From positions 1-39,314 of the forward strand of contig CAZART010000044.1 of NCBI GenBank assembly GCA_964487555.1: DNA of 39,314 nt. The letters run 5' to 3'. Both the position numbers and the translations under genes were made by a program. Below the pieces are notes generated by a model. It was not told the origin of the DNA and made no database searches. It saw nothing but the letters and a program-made list of their open reading frames with translations. Below, piece by piece: positions 1 to 9,225 of this stretch. This stretch comes from CAZART01 sp964487555. GTDB taxonomy: Bacteria; Bacteroidota; Rhodothermia; Rhodothermales; VXPQ01. Within the stretch, counting starts at the first letter, position 1, and each line of letters begins with the position of its first letter.

Positions 1-2
1 GC

Positions 3-788
3 ATCGATCAAGATGTTGAGGCGCTCGAAGCAGCTCGCAGCAGACTCGCCGCCGATATTGAGCGCGGGCGGTTTATCGCCCTACAGGGCAATTTCGAGCA
101 CCTCGAGCGATTGCTTGCCGAGGTGGATGCGACCCAGATCGACGGGCTTCTGCTCGATCTCGGCGTCTCGTCCCACCAGCTCGATACCGCCGCGCGCGGA
201 TTCAGCTATCAAGCCGAGGCAGAGCTCGACATGCGGATGGATCCTCATGCCGGGTTCTCCGCCCACGACATCGTGAATACGTGGGATTGGCGAGATCTGA
301 AAGATTTGTTTTCCACCTATGGTGAGGAGCCACGGGCGGGTCGGATCGCGCGCGCCATCGACGGCGCGCGTCCACTATCCACCACGAAGGAGCTGGCGGA
401 CCTTGTCCGCCAACACGTGCCCACGCGGGATGAAGTAAAATCTCTTTCCCGCGTTTTCCAGGCTCTACGCATCGGAGTAAATCGAGAAATCGATGTGCTC
501 GAGCGTGTCCTGGAGGCTTCGGTCAGAGTGATCCGTCCTGGCGGTCGGATCGCGGTCATCAGCTATCACTCGCTGGAAGACCGGCGTGTGAAGCGGTTTC
601 TCAGATACGGGAATTTCCGAGGTGAACCCGTGCGTGATCTCTACGGCAATCTGTTGACGCCGTGGAGGGAGTTGACGCGGAAGCCCGTCCGCCCCGGCGA
701 GGCCGAGATGGACGTAAATCCGCGAGCGCGCAGCGCACGGCTTCGAATAGCGGAACGCACCCGAACGGAGAACGCGGCGAAGGTCTGA
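3..788 (+). CDS. rsmH: 16S rRNA (cytosine-1402-N4) methyltransferase RsmH, 5' end missing
   Basis: RsmH (MraW) uses S-adenosylmethionine to methylate N4 of C1402 in 16S rRNA and is usually the first or second gene of dcw clusters. The reading frame is open from base 3, so the gene enters from outside the window; 261 codons are visible and roughly the first 50-60 residues, including the glycine-rich SAM loop, are missing. Visible family motifs are the IDQD segment at the very start, LLLDLGVSSHQLD, GFSY, LDMRMDP, the VFQALRIGVNREI helix and ISYHSLEDRRVK near the C-terminal third. A typical RsmH is about 310 residues, which fits the amount missing. It reads in the same direction as ftsL, ftsI and murE. 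The assignment is secure; only the start is unknown. Confidence 0.96.
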   Translation: MDQDVEALEAARSRLAADIERGRFIALQGNFEHLERLLAEVDATQIDGLLLDLGVSSHQLDTAARGFSYQAEAELDMRMDPHAGFSAHDIVNTWDWRDLKDLFSTYGEEPRAGRIARAIDGARPLSTTKELADLVRQHVPTRDEVKSLSRVFQALRIGVNREIDVLERVLEASVRVIRPGGRIAVISYHSLEDRRVKRFLRYGNFRGEPVRDLYGNLLTPWRELTRKPVRPGEAEMDVNPRARSARLRIAERTRTENAAKV

Positions 789-879
789 CACACACACGGC
801 AAGGGCCATTCAATAGGAGAACGCGCTCAACGCCGCACGGCGAAGATCTGCAACCTACGAGCAGAGCCCGTGAGATATG

Positions 880-887
880 GGAGGTGA
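880..887 (+). promoter_or_regulatory. Strong Shine-Dalgarno for the small ORF at 892
   Basis: GGAGGTGA lies four bases before the ATG at 892. It is a near-perfect anti-16S match and selects this ATG over the in-frame ATG at 877. Most other genes in the cluster have no such site, so this is good evidence that the short ORF is translated. Confidence 0.7.
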
Positions 888-891
888 TACG

Positions 892-1155
892 ATGGAAGTA
901 TCCGTTGAAATCAACAACAGGGTCGTCGAATGGCTGTCCTCTATGGGATACCCCGTGGCCGGCATGCCGCAGGAGCTGCTTCGTGGGATGCTTCTTCGTG
1001 AGGCACGACAATGGCAGCTTTCGCCCTCCAAATTGGCAGCATTTATCAACGACGGCATCAGGCAGCCCGCCTATGCGGGTCTCGAGCCGCGAATCGAGGC
1101 CCGGGAGGCCCAGCTTTCGCGTCGGACCAACTGGTTGGTCGGCGCACATGGATAA
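892..1155 (+). CDS. Small protein of unknown function between rsmH and ftsL
   Basis: An 87-residue protein that I do not recognise. The start at 892 is chosen for its strong Shine-Dalgarno site. The sequence looks like a soluble, mostly helical protein: a hydrophobic/charged first half containing VVEWLSSMGYPV and MPQELLRGMLLREAR, then SPSKLAAFINDGIRQPA, and a basic C-terminal tail. There is no membrane segment, no signal peptide and no cysteine. It sits 103 nt after rsmH and 62 nt before ftsL, in the same direction, so it is probably co-transcribed with the division genes. It could be a lineage-specific division or cell-wall accessory protein, but position is the only argument for that. The translation signal makes it more likely real than accidental. 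Confidence 0.65.
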   Translation: MEVSVEINNRVVEWLSSMGYPVAGMPQELLRGMLLREARQWQLSPSKLAAFINDGIRQPAYAGLEPRIEAREAQLSRRTNWLVGAHG

Positions 1156-1217
1156 CATGGGGGCGATGAGATGGGGCTCCGTCGCATCCCGCACTGAAAT
1201 CGAGGAATACGTGCGTA

Positions 1218-1676
1218 ATGGCGGTTGCACGAAACGTAAAAACGCGACACAGTGTCCGGAAGGCGCGGCCTCCGCGGTCGACTAAACCGTCGGGGCCTGC
1301 CGCTCGCGCTCGGAACACAGGCGCAACCGAAGCACTCCCCGGCTGGAACGACCTGGCCAAGGCGAATCAACGGCCCCCCGGAAGCGGGCGACGCGGCACA
1401 TTCCTGGAGAGGATCTCCACAACACGCTTCGCCCTGCTCATCGTTGCCATTGCCATCCTGTTCACGATGTACGTCGGTCACGTGCACGCCACGCACGATC
1501 TGCTGGCCGACGTGCAGCAACTCCGCCGCGAAAACCTTCAGTTGCATCTGAAACACAACCGTTTAAAAGGAGAATTCGACCGCATGGTCGGACCCGGCGT
1601 GATCTACGACAGAGCTCGCAAGCTGGGGCTCGAAGAAAATGCCGTCTACGGTCCGACGATCAAAATAGACGAATGA
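1218..1676 (+). CDS. ftsL: Cell division protein FtsL-like
   Basis: FtsL is a small bitopic inner-membrane protein that pairs with FtsB/DivIC and FtsQ and activates FtsW-FtsI at the division site. This 152-residue protein has a basic, Pro/Arg-rich cytoplasmic N-terminus (about 1-70), one hydrophobic segment (about 71-88, FALLIVAIAILFTMYV), then a periplasmic heptad-like coiled coil (about 92-125, with DVQQLRRENLQLHLKHNRLK) and a short tail with DRARKLGLEE, typical of FtsL/DivIC. Sequence conservation in this family is low, so the call rests on topology, coiled coil and position directly before ftsI. The N-terminal extension is longer than in E. coli FtsL (121 residues). The ATG at 1218 has no obvious Shine-Dalgarno sequence. 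Confidence 0.85.
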   Translation: MAVARNVKTRHSVRKARPPRSTKPSGPAARARNTGATEALPGWNDLAKANQRPPGSGRRGTFLERISTTRFALLIVAIAILFTMYVGHVHATHDLLADVQQLRRENLQLHLKHNRLKGEFDRMVGPGVIYDRARKLGLEENAVYGPTIKIDE

Positions 1677-1736
1677 CGGCGATCCATAGCATACAACACA
1701 GCAAAGAAGTACTCGCCGCCTCAAGCGCAGGGCAAC

Positions 1737-3827
1737 GTGGAACCGAAGGATCAGATACTGGCCCGAATGTATGTGGTGCTCACGCTTCTGAGCCTCGTAC
1801 CGCTCGTAATCGCCATGCAGGTAGTGCGGATTCACCTCACCCAGGGAGATGAGCTGCGCGAGCAAGGAGAGCGACAGGCCAGTTCTTTCGTCACCATCCC
1901 CGCCATACGCGGCGCGATTCTCGACCGAGCCGGGCGCACGCTCGCCGTTAATACGGCGCGGTACGACATCGCCGTCGATCCGACCGCAGTCGGATTCGAA
2001 CGGGTAGCATCTTCGTTCTTTGAAAGATTGTCAAAGCTATCAGGCCGACCGGCGTCTGCCTTCCGACGGAAGGTACGCGGTCGATCAAGCCCTCAGTTTG
2101 TCCTTCTTTTACGTGGCATATCGGAAACCCAGAAGGAGGCCATCGAATCGTGGGGTGTGCCGGGGCTCTTGGCCAATCCCACGTTTGCGCGCCGGTATAA
2201 CTATGGAAGCGCAGCGGCTCACATGCTCGGGTACGTAAGCGCCGACGGCGCCGGGTTATCGGGTCTGGAACTGCAGTACGATGCATTCCTGCAGGGGGTC
2301 GATGGCCAGCGAGCCGCAAAGCGTGATCGCCTGGGACAGATTAAAGCCTACGTCCAGGGAAGGGTGGTGGAGCCGAAGCACGGAGAGACGCTGATGCTGA
2401 CGATCGACCTGATCCGTCAGACCGTCCTCGAGGAAGAGCTTGCAAGAGGAGTGGCCGAAACGAAAGCAGGCTGGGGTTCGGCGGTTGCCCTCGACCCCAA
2501 GACAGGCGCAATACTCGCCATGGCGAACGTGCCGACGTACGATCCGAATCGTCCCGGCGCGTCGCGGGAGGACGCCCGGCGCAACCGCGTGGTGACGGAC
2601 CGGCTAGAGCCCGGGTCGACCTTCAAGCTGGTCGCTGCCGTAGCCGCCGTGGAACAGGGCCTCGTTGAACTGGGCGATTCGGTTGAAACCGGAGACGGGT
2701 GGGCTTTCATTCAGGGACGAACGCTGCACGACACGCATGCGAACGGCACTATCACATTTGCAGACGTCATCGCTCTATCGAGCAACGTCGGAACGGCCAA
2801 GGTGGTGGAGCGGATGAAGCCGGGCACGCTCTACCAGTACGCCCGCAACCTCGGATTCGGCCATCCAACGTGGATCGATCTTCCGGGAGAAGTGCAGGGG
2901 CGGTTGAAGCGACCGGAATCATGGAGTGGAACGAGCCTCACATCGATAGCCATCGGCTATGAAGTTGATGTTACGCCTCTACAACTGGCGACGGCGTATG
3001 CGGCCCTTGCAAACGGCGGACTCCTGGTGCAGCCACATGTGGTTTCCGAGCGGCGCAACGTACTCGGAAACGTAACCTGGAGAGTCCGTCAGGACTCCGT
3101 GCGTCGCGCCTTCAAAGCAGAAACAGCCCGGAAGCTGTTGCCCGCCTTCGAGCGTGCCGTAAAGGAAGGAACCGCTATGCTGGCCGGCGTCGAGGGGTTG
3201 ACCGTCGCCGGTAAGACCGGTACGGCGCGCAAGGTATCAGGAGGGTCTTACGTGCAGGGCGCCTACCGCGCGTCATTCGTTGGTTTTTTCCCGGCCGACG
3301 ACCCGAAAATCGTGCTCGCCATCGTGCTGGACGAACCGCGCACCGCGTGGTACGGCGGGTCCGCGGCGGCACCGATTTTCCAGAGAACGGCGAAGCGATG
3401 GATCGCGACGTTCCCCGAAATTGCTCAGCGGTTGTCCGCCCCGGACAGTCTCCCGCTGGAACCGGCCGCCACCCTCCCGGATGTGCGCGGACTCCCACCT
3501 GTCATTGCGGAACGGCAGCTTGAATCTTTCGGCTACCACGTCCAGGTCCGTGCGGATGACGAGCTCATCCATCCCATCATCTTGCAGACGCCGCAGCCGG
3601 GCACGAGCGGACAGGCCCACAGGACGATACGCCTCGTCGCAGCCGATACGGTCGCCATCGACCGCGACCGGATGCCGGACGTTCGAGGATTGAGTACTCG
3701 AAACGCGCTGCTCTGGCTGCGATCATTCGGAATAGATGCGAAGCTGGACGGCGTCGGTACCGTGGTGGCACAGACGCCCGCGCCCGGCCAAACCGTGCGC
3801 GGACGGGTGCTTATCAGGTCCCGCTAG
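1737..3827 (+). CDS. ftsI: Division transpeptidase FtsI (class B PBP) with two PASTA domains
   Basis: A 696-residue class B penicillin-binding protein that crosslinks septal peptidoglycan with FtsW. It has an N-terminal membrane anchor (about residues 10-30), a dimerisation/pedestal region with AIRGAILDRAGR, and a transpeptidase domain. The catalytic motifs are visible: STFK with nucleophile Ser294 and Lys297, SSN at 348-350, and KTGT beginning at Lys493. The C-terminus holds two PASTA repeats, each opening with PDVRGL (about 580-640 and 645-696). PASTA tails are known in SpoVD/PBP2x and in Bacteroidota FtsI but not in E. coli FtsI. The start is a GTG 60 nt after ftsL with no clear Shine-Dalgarno; the next in-frame candidate, ATG at 1767, would cut into the anchor. 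The product acts in the inner membrane facing the periplasm. Confidence 0.95.
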   Translation: MEPKDQILARMYVVLTLLSLVPLVIAMQVVRIHLTQGDELREQGERQASSFVTIPAIRGAILDRAGRTLAVNTARYDIAVDPTAVGFERVASSFFERLSKLSGRPASAFRRKVRGRSSPQFVLLLRGISETQKEAIESWGVPGLLANPTFARRYNYGSAAAHMLGYVSADGAGLSGLELQYDAFLQGVDGQRAAKRDRLGQIKAYVQGRVVEPKHGETLMLTIDLIRQTVLEEELARGVAETKAGWGSAVALDPKTGAILAMANVPTYDPNRPGASREDARRNRVVTDRLEPGSTFKLVAAVAAVEQGLVELGDSVETGDGWAFIQGRTLHDTHANGTITFADVIALSSNVGTAKVVERMKPGTLYQYARNLGFGHPTWIDLPGEVQGRLKRPESWSGTSLTSIAIGYEVDVTPLQLATAYAALANGGLLVQPHVVSERRNVLGNVTWRVRQDSVRRAFKAETARKLLPAFERAVKEGTAMLAGVEGLTVAGKTGTARKVSGGSYVQGAYRASFVGFFPADDPKIVLAIVLDEPRTAWYGGSAAAPIFQRTAKRWIATFPEIAQRLSAPDSLPLEPAATLPDVRGLPPVIAERQLESFGYHVQVRADDELIHPIILQTPQPGTSGQAHRTIRLVAADTVAIDRDRMPDVRGLSTRNALLWLRSFGIDAKLDGVGTVVAQTPAPGQTVRGRVLIRSR

Positions 3828-3853
3828 GATTTTCGCCAAACGGCCGCATACGC

Positions 3854-5353
3854 ATGATCGCCTTAGACGTGCTGCTGCAACGAATTGAACACGCCGGCCT
3901 CGTGCTAGGGCGTTACGGAAGCTTTGACAACAAGAGGATCGACCACCTGGCTAACGATAGCCGGAAGGTCGGTCACAACGGACTTTACGTGGCCATCAGC
4001 GGTGTACATGCTGATGGTCACGCGTTCATTGACAAGGCTGTTCAAAACGGAGCCATCGCCGTAGTGTGCGAAGCGATGCCGGTGAATCATGAAACGCGGT
4101 TCACCGGCATTGCCTTCGCGCACGTTTCGAATTCGCGCGCCGCGCTCGCTGAGCTCGGCGCCGCATTTTACGACGACCCATCACATTCGATGACGACCAT
4201 CGGAGTCACCGGCACCAATGGCAAGACCACCGTCACCTACCTGCTCCATCACGCTCTTTCACAGATCGGACATAAGACCGGGCTCATCGGCACGATTGAA
4301 GTCCGCATCGGAGACGACGTGCTGGAAACAAGTCTCACCACGCCCGACGCCCTCGAAACCCAAAAATTGTTCAGGCAGATGGTGGATGCCGGCTGCAGCG
4401 CCTGCGCGATGGAGGTCTCGTCTCACGCTCTGGATCAGGACCGCGCACGTTGCATCGACTTCGACGTCGGAGTCTTCACGAATCTGAGTCGCGACCACCT
4501 CGACTACCACGGGACGTTCGGCGCCTACCTCACGGCCAAAAAGAAGCTGTTCGATCAGCTTCGAGGGGATGCCGTCGCCGTTTACAATATCGATGATTCG
4601 GCTGCCGAGGAATTGGTCGCCGATACGAAGGCGGCAAGGATCTCCTTCGGCCTGACTGGAGATGCGTTGGTCCGCGCGGAACTTATAGCGAATCGGATAG
4701 ACGGTTTGCGGCTACGCCTCGATGGCGAGCATCGGCAGTTTCGATTGGTGGGGCGCTTCAATGCCTACAATCTGGCGGCCGCTTATGCGGTGCTCAATGG
4801 ACTCGGCTTCGATCGCACGGCGGCACTGGATGCGTTAGAGCATGCGCCTCCCGTCCCCGGACGCTTCGAATTGATCCGTTCCGACGACGGCAGATTTGCG
4901 GTCGTTGACTACGCGCATACGCCGGACGCATTAGAGAATGTGCTGCAGACCGCCGCCGAGACAAAGGATCGGGGCGCCAGGATCATCTGCGTGTTCGGCT
5001 GCGGCGGCGACCGCGACCGCGAAAAACGTCCGATGATGGCTGCCGCGGCGGAGCGCCTCGCCGATCAGGTGATTGTAACGAGCGATAATCCGCGCACGGA
5101 GGATCCCGGGGAGATTATGGCGGATATCCGCCGCGGATTTGAACGTCCCGCCAACGTGGAGTGGATCGTTGACCGGCGGCAAGCGATTCGCAAGGCCGCC
5201 ACGATCGCACGCTCGGGGGACGTCATCATTGTAGCGGGAAAGGGTCACGAGGCGTATCAGATTATCGGTACGGAGAAGCGGCACCTGGATGATCGCGAAG
5301 TAGTTCGTGAAGCGTTCCACCAAACGTCCACAGGAGATATCCAAGAAACCTGA
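3854..5353 (+). CDS. murE: UDP-MurNAc-L-Ala-D-Glu:meso-DAP ligase MurE
   Basis: MurE is a cytoplasmic ATP-dependent Mur ligase that adds the third residue of the peptidoglycan stem peptide. The 499-residue protein has the three Mur domains: an N-terminal UDP-binding part (about 1-100), a central ATPase with the P-loop GTNGKTT at 120-126 and the family segment MEVSSHALDQ, and a C-terminal substrate domain. The motif DNPR at 411-414 is the signature that binds meso-diaminopimelate, so the organism should have DAP-type peptidoglycan rather than lysine-type. The ATG lies 26 nt after ftsI with no strong ribosome site. The next gene is mraY: murF, usually placed here in proteobacteria, is absent, as in many Bacteroidota clusters. 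Confidence 0.97.
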   Translation: MIALDVLLQRIEHAGLVLGRYGSFDNKRIDHLANDSRKVGHNGLYVAISGVHADGHAFIDKAVQNGAIAVVCEAMPVNHETRFTGIAFAHVSNSRAALAELGAAFYDDPSHSMTTIGVTGTNGKTTVTYLLHHALSQIGHKTGLIGTIEVRIGDDVLETSLTTPDALETQKLFRQMVDAGCSACAMEVSSHALDQDRARCIDFDVGVFTNLSRDHLDYHGTFGAYLTAKKKLFDQLRGDAVAVYNIDDSAAEELVADTKAARISFGLTGDALVRAELIANRIDGLRLRLDGEHRQFRLVGRFNAYNLAAAYAVLNGLGFDRTAALDALEHAPPVPGRFELIRSDDGRFAVVDYAHTPDALENVLQTAAETKDRGARIICVFGCGGDRDREKRPMMAAAAERLADQVIVTSDNPRTEDPGEIMADIRRGFERPANVEWIVDRRQAIRKAATIARSGDVIIVAGKGHEAYQIIGTEKRHLDDREVVREAFHQTSTGDIQET

Positions 5354-5425
5354 TCGTCAAAACCTGCTGCCAAGTCAGCGCGGTTGAAAAACCTGCTCAC
5401 CAAAAATTTTGACGCCCACTCGGAG

Positions 5426-6583
5426 ATGCTTTACTACCTGATCGATTATCTGGAGCAAATCTATCAGCCTCCGGGATTTCAGATGATCCAATTCATTACG
5501 GTACGAGCGACGCTGGCCGCCATCACGGCCATGTTCATCTCTTTATTCATCGGCCGCAACATCATCAACTGGCTGAGTCGGAAACAGCTCGGTGAGCGGG
5601 TGCGGGAGGGCGAAACGGCGGGCGTCGTGAGTCACGCGCACAAGGCGGGCACGCCAACGATGGGCGGCATCGTGATCCTCTTATCGATTCTGACATCGAC
5701 GCTGCTGTGGGGGGCCATCGCTGAGATTTACGTGCTACTGGCGGTGCTTTCGATCGCATGGATGGGCGCTTTCGGGTTTCTGGACGACTACATCAAGACG
5801 GTCAAGAAGAACAAGCAAGGCCTTCCGCCGCGAGTCAAAATAACCGGTCAGATCGCCATCGGCATCATGATAGGCACGGTGTTGTATTTCCTGCCGCAGT
5901 TCGAACCGTATCACACACTCGCTTACGTGCCGTTCCTGAAGGAGAAGTCGATCGACTATAACATCCTTCGGTTCGCAGCCGGCGACGTAGACCTCGGCTT
6001 CCTCATCTATATCCCGGTGGTTGTGTTCATTATGACGGCCGTGTCGAACGCCGTCAACTTGACCGACGGACTAGACGGATTGACGACGGGCGTCACGGCG
6101 TTCGTTGCCGGTGGGCTGGTGATTCTCTGCTACGTCTCCGGAAACGTGGTCCTCGCTGATTTTCTCGACATCATGTACTTGCCCGGCACCGGTGAGCTGA
6201 CCGTATTCGCAGCGGCCATGACGGCGTCCTGCTTCGGCTTCCTCTGGTTCAACGGCTATCCGGCGACCGTCTTTATGGGCGATACCGGATCTCTAGCGCT
6301 GGGGGCGGCTGTTGCGTCGCTCGCACTGATGATCCGCATGGAACTTCTTCTGCCGATTCTAGGCGCCGTCTACCTCATGGAGGCGGCCTCGGTCATCATT
6401 CAGACCGGGTACTTCAAGTTTACGAAGCGACGTACCGGCGTTGGAAAGCGCATTTTTCTAATGGCGCCGCTGCACCATCATTTCGAGGCACGCGGCACGC
6501 ACGAAGCGAAAATCGTGACCCGGTTTTGGATTATCACGGCGGTCATGGTGGTGGCGACGCTACTTACGCTGAGGATCAGGTGA
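5426..6583 (+). CDS. mraY: Phospho-MurNAc-pentapeptide transferase MraY
   Basis: MraY transfers phospho-MurNAc-pentapeptide from UDP to undecaprenyl phosphate, making lipid I at the cytoplasmic face of the inner membrane. The 385-residue reading from ATG 5426 begins MLYYLIDYL, matching the usual family N-terminus. An in-frame TTG at 5384 would add 14 residues and is less likely. About ten membrane helices are visible. Catalytic and family motifs include the LDDYIK aspartate pair, NAVNLTDGLDGL, FMGDTGSLALG and the MAPLHHHFE histidine cluster near the end. HAGTPTMGG-type sequence is present as KAGTPTMGG near residue 75. It stands between murE and murD, and the gene order is standard for the cluster apart from missing murF. 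Confidence 0.96.
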   Translation: MLYYLIDYLEQIYQPPGFQMIQFITVRATLAAITAMFISLFIGRNIINWLSRKQLGERVREGETAGVVSHAHKAGTPTMGGIVILLSILTSTLLWGAIAEIYVLLAVLSIAWMGAFGFLDDYIKTVKKNKQGLPPRVKITGQIAIGIMIGTVLYFLPQFEPYHTLAYVPFLKEKSIDYNILRFAAGDVDLGFLIYIPVVVFIMTAVSNAVNLTDGLDGLTTGVTAFVAGGLVILCYVSGNVVLADFLDIMYLPGTGELTVFAAAMTASCFGFLWFNGYPATVFMGDTGSLALGAAVASLALMIRMELLLPILGAVYLMEAASVIIQTGYFKFTKRRTGVGKRIFLMAPLHHHFEARGTHEAKIVTRFWIITAVMVVATLLTLRIR

Positions 6584-6675
6584 GTACCGATCACCAACTA
6601 CGGAACCTCGACTGATACATCGGAAATCACGGTACTCGGTACACAGTACGTGCTACGCGGCAGGCGAAGCGAATT
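6584..6675 (+). other. mraY-murD spacer with small inverted repeats
   Basis: A 92-nt spacer with no gene. It contains repeated GTAC motifs, including GTACT and AGTAC as 5-bp inverted arms around 6633-6650. No T-run follows, so a terminator is not supported. Function unknown. Confidence 0.35.
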
Positions 6676-8043
6676 ATGAAGGCTGAGGAGGTTAGAGGCG
6701 CAAGAGTAACGGTCGTCGGTGCGGCGCGCAGCGGCCTCGCCGCGGCTGCATTGCTTCAACGTGCCGGTGCGGATGTTTTCATCACGGAATCGAAGGACGT
6801 CGACGAACAGACGCAGGCAACTATCGATGTACTGGCAATCCCTTATGAGACAGGGGGCCATTCGGAGCGCGCCTTCGAGGCGGACTTTTTTATCGTCAGC
6901 CCCGGCGTACCGTCGTCAGCCCCGGTGGTGCAGGGTGCTCGTGAACGGCGGGTCGCTACGTATTCGGAAGTTGAGGCGGCCTCGTGGTTCTGCAGAGCGC
7001 CGATCGTCGCCATCACCGGATCGAACGGTAAAACGACGACCACTTTGCTTGCGGGACACGTGTTTCGGAGCGGCGGGCGACAGACGCACGTGGGAGGCAA
7101 CATTGGCAACGCCTTTTCGACATTTGCCAGGGACGCGGAACCCGAGCACATCGTCGTCCTCGAGGTGTCCAGCTTCCAGCTCGATGATATCGACTCGTTT
7201 CGCCCTCACGTGAGCGTGCTGTTGAATATTACTCCGGACCATTTGGACCGGTATGGCCACGACTTCGAGCAGTACGCGCGGAGCAAGTTTCGAATTATTG
7301 AAAATCAGCGCCACGACGATGCATTCGTCTATAACAAAGACGATCCCACGGTGCGGGACCGGGTACGGCAGATTGCCGGCGCTCGGACAAAGCCACGTCT
7401 GTTCGGGATCAGTTTGGAAAGTGAAGTAGAGGCAGGCGCATTCCTTAGAAAGGACGATCTGATCCTGCGACTCAATAATCAAGAGGAGGTACTCATGCGA
7501 GCGGAAGAGCTATCACTGAGGGGCCGTCACAACCTTTACAATTCGCTGGCGGCGGCGGTAGCGGCGCGGGTCACGGAGGTCAGAAGCGACGTCGTACGCG
7601 AAAGCTTAATGAGTTTCGAAGGTGTTCCGCACCGCCTCGAATTGGTGCGCGAGTTGGACGGCGTGCGATACGTAAACGACTCGAAAGCGACCAACGTCAA
7701 TGCCGTCTGGTATGCACTGGAAAGTTTCACCGAGCCGGTAGTCCTGATCGTAGGCGGCCGCGACAAGGGTAATGACTACACCTCGCTGAAGCCTTTGGTG
7801 AGGCAAAAAGTCCGGGCCGTGATCACGATAGGCGAGAGCGGGGACAAAGTCTCGGCCGAACTGGGACCCGAGACCGGGCGGGTGTTCGACGCGCAAAGCC
7901 TACAGGAGGCGGTACAGTTTGCGCGGGTCTTCGCCGAATCGGGGGACGTCGTGCTACTGAGCCCGGCGTGCGCCTCGTTCGATATGTTCGAAAACTACGA
8001 AGAGCGCGGAGACACTTTTAAAGAATTAGTCCTTGGCCTATAG
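6676..8043 (+). CDS. murD: UDP-MurNAc-L-alanine:D-glutamate ligase MurD
   Basis: MurD is the cytoplasmic Mur ligase that adds D-glutamate to UDP-MurNAc-L-alanine using ATP. The 455-residue protein shows an N-terminal Rossmann-like start (VTVVGAARSGLAAA), the SPGVP motif, the ATP P-loop GSNGKTTTT from residue 115 (Lys119), LEVSSFQLDDI, NITPDHLDRY, the GVPHRLELV hinge and YVNDSKATN in the C-terminal domain. It ends LLSPACASFDMFENYEERGD, which is diagnostic of MurD. Its TAG stop is followed immediately by the ATG of ftsW with no spacer, so the two are very probably translationally coupled. Length and motifs are complete. Confidence 0.97.
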   Translation: MKAEEVRGARVTVVGAARSGLAAAALLQRAGADVFITESKDVDEQTQATIDVLAIPYETGGHSERAFEADFFIVSPGVPSSAPVVQGARERRVATYSEVEAASWFCRAPIVAITGSNGKTTTTLLAGHVFRSGGRQTHVGGNIGNAFSTFARDAEPEHIVVLEVSSFQLDDIDSFRPHVSVLLNITPDHLDRYGHDFEQYARSKFRIIENQRHDDAFVYNKDDPTVRDRVRQIAGARTKPRLFGISLESEVEAGAFLRKDDLILRLNNQEEVLMRAEELSLRGRHNLYNSLAAAVAARVTEVRSDVVRESLMSFEGVPHRLELVRELDGVRYVNDSKATNVNAVWYALESFTEPVVLIVGGRDKGNDYTSLKPLVRQKVRAVITIGESGDKVSAELGPETGRVFDAQSLQEAVQFARVFAESGDVVLLSPACASFDMFENYEERGDTFKELVLGL

Positions 8044-9192
8044 ATGTCCCTCACTGCATCCCTGCGAACGAGGTTAGATGGGTCCGGTCCGGCGGATAAG
8101 TACGTCGTCTGGATCGTGCTGTTGCTTGCCGCTGTCGGTGTGGTCGCGGTGTACAGCGCTATTACGTTCTTTGCGGAGACCAAGTCCGACGGAGACACGG
8201 AGCGCTTTCTTCTGCGGCACGTCATGCGGCTGGGCCTGGCGTTCGGTGTGATGATCGCCTTTAGTCTCATCGATTATCGGAAGCTGGCGCGCTTCAGCCG
8301 CATCGCTCTGATCTTCTCGCTGGTGCTGCTGGTATCCGTGCAGATGGTGGGTGTCGCATCCGGTGGGGCGGAACGCTGGTTGAGCTTCGGTTCATTGGCC
8401 TTTCAGCCCTCGGACCTCGCCAAGGTCGCGCTCATTTTCTATGTCGGCGTACTGCTGACTCGAAAGCAGGCCTACATCAAGAGTTTCTCACGAGCATTCA
8501 TTCCGGTCTTCTTCTGGATCGTGTTGACCTGCGCCCTCATCGGCACAGAGGATCTCTCCACCGCGGCCCTCGTCCTTGTAACGGCGCTGCTAATGTGCTT
8601 TGTGGCGCGGATGAGCGTGTTGCATCTGGGAGGTTTGACGGCTGTTAGCGCCGCCCTCGCCTTGCTCCTTCTTCTGGCCTCGCCGCAGCGCGCCGCTCGC
8701 GTCGAATCTTATCTGGGTGTGAAGCTTTTCTCTAATACGAGCGCCGAGGACGTGTTCAACCAGCAGGCAGAGGGATACCAGGCGCAGCAAGCACGTATTG
8801 CCTTCGCCATGGGCGGAGTGACGGGCGTGGGGCCTGGGAAGAGCGTGCAACGCGACTTTCTTCCGGCACCGTACAACGACTTCATCTTTGCCATCGTCGC
8901 CGAAGAATACGGGCTTATTGGCGCCCTCTCGCTCCTGGCGGCGTTTGTGGCGCTTCTCTTCCGCGGATTTCTGCGCATTTCGCGGCACGCCCCGGATCCA
9001 CTCGGACTTCTGCTCGGCGTCGGATTTACGACGATGGTGGCCATGTACGCCTTCGTGCACGCCGCCGTCTCCTGTGCCCTGCTTCCTGTCACAGGCCTGC
9101 CGATGCCGTTCGTCTCGTACGGAGGCACGTCGATGCTAGCTACGGGAATGATGCTTGGAATCCTCCTAAATATCTCTCGGAGGTGCAAATAG
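8044..9192 (+). CDS. ftsW: Septal peptidoglycan polymerase FtsW (SEDS family)
   Basis: FtsW is a SEDS glycosyltransferase that polymerises lipid II at the septum in complex with FtsI. This 382-residue polytopic protein has about nine or ten membrane helices. SEDS landmarks are visible: LSFGSLAFQPSDLAKVAL, the large periplasmic loop after about residue 220, the NDFIFAIVAEEYGLIG segment carrying the expected catalytic-region aspartate, and PMPFVSYGGTSML close to the C-terminus. The ATG abuts the murD stop. The position between murD and murG, rather than near mrdA, favours FtsW over RodA. Confidence 0.95.
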   Translation: MSLTASLRTRLDGSGPADKYVVWIVLLLAAVGVVAVYSAITFFAETKSDGDTERFLLRHVMRLGLAFGVMIAFSLIDYRKLARFSRIALIFSLVLLVSVQMVGVASGGAERWLSFGSLAFQPSDLAKVALIFYVGVLLTRKQAYIKSFSRAFIPVFFWIVLTCALIGTEDLSTAALVLVTALLMCFVARMSVLHLGGLTAVSAALALLLLLASPQRAARVESYLGVKLFSNTSAEDVFNQQAEGYQAQQARIAFAMGGVTGVGPGKSVQRDFLPAPYNDFIFAIVAEEYGLIGALSLLAAFVALLFRGFLRISRHAPDPLGLLLGVGFTTMVAMYAFVHAAVSCALLPVTGLPMPFVSYGGTSMLATGMMLGILLNISRRCK

Positions 9193-9225
9193 GATGTGCT
9201 GCTGCGGACATGAGATGAGGAAAGG

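Noticed and set aside
1673..1852. A 59-codon ORF whose ATG overlaps the ftsL stop (ATGA) and that runs into ftsI
   Set aside because: The overlap looks like translational coupling, but the peptide has no membrane or signal character, overlaps the FtsI anchor in another frame, and ends abruptly. It could at most be a leader peptide.
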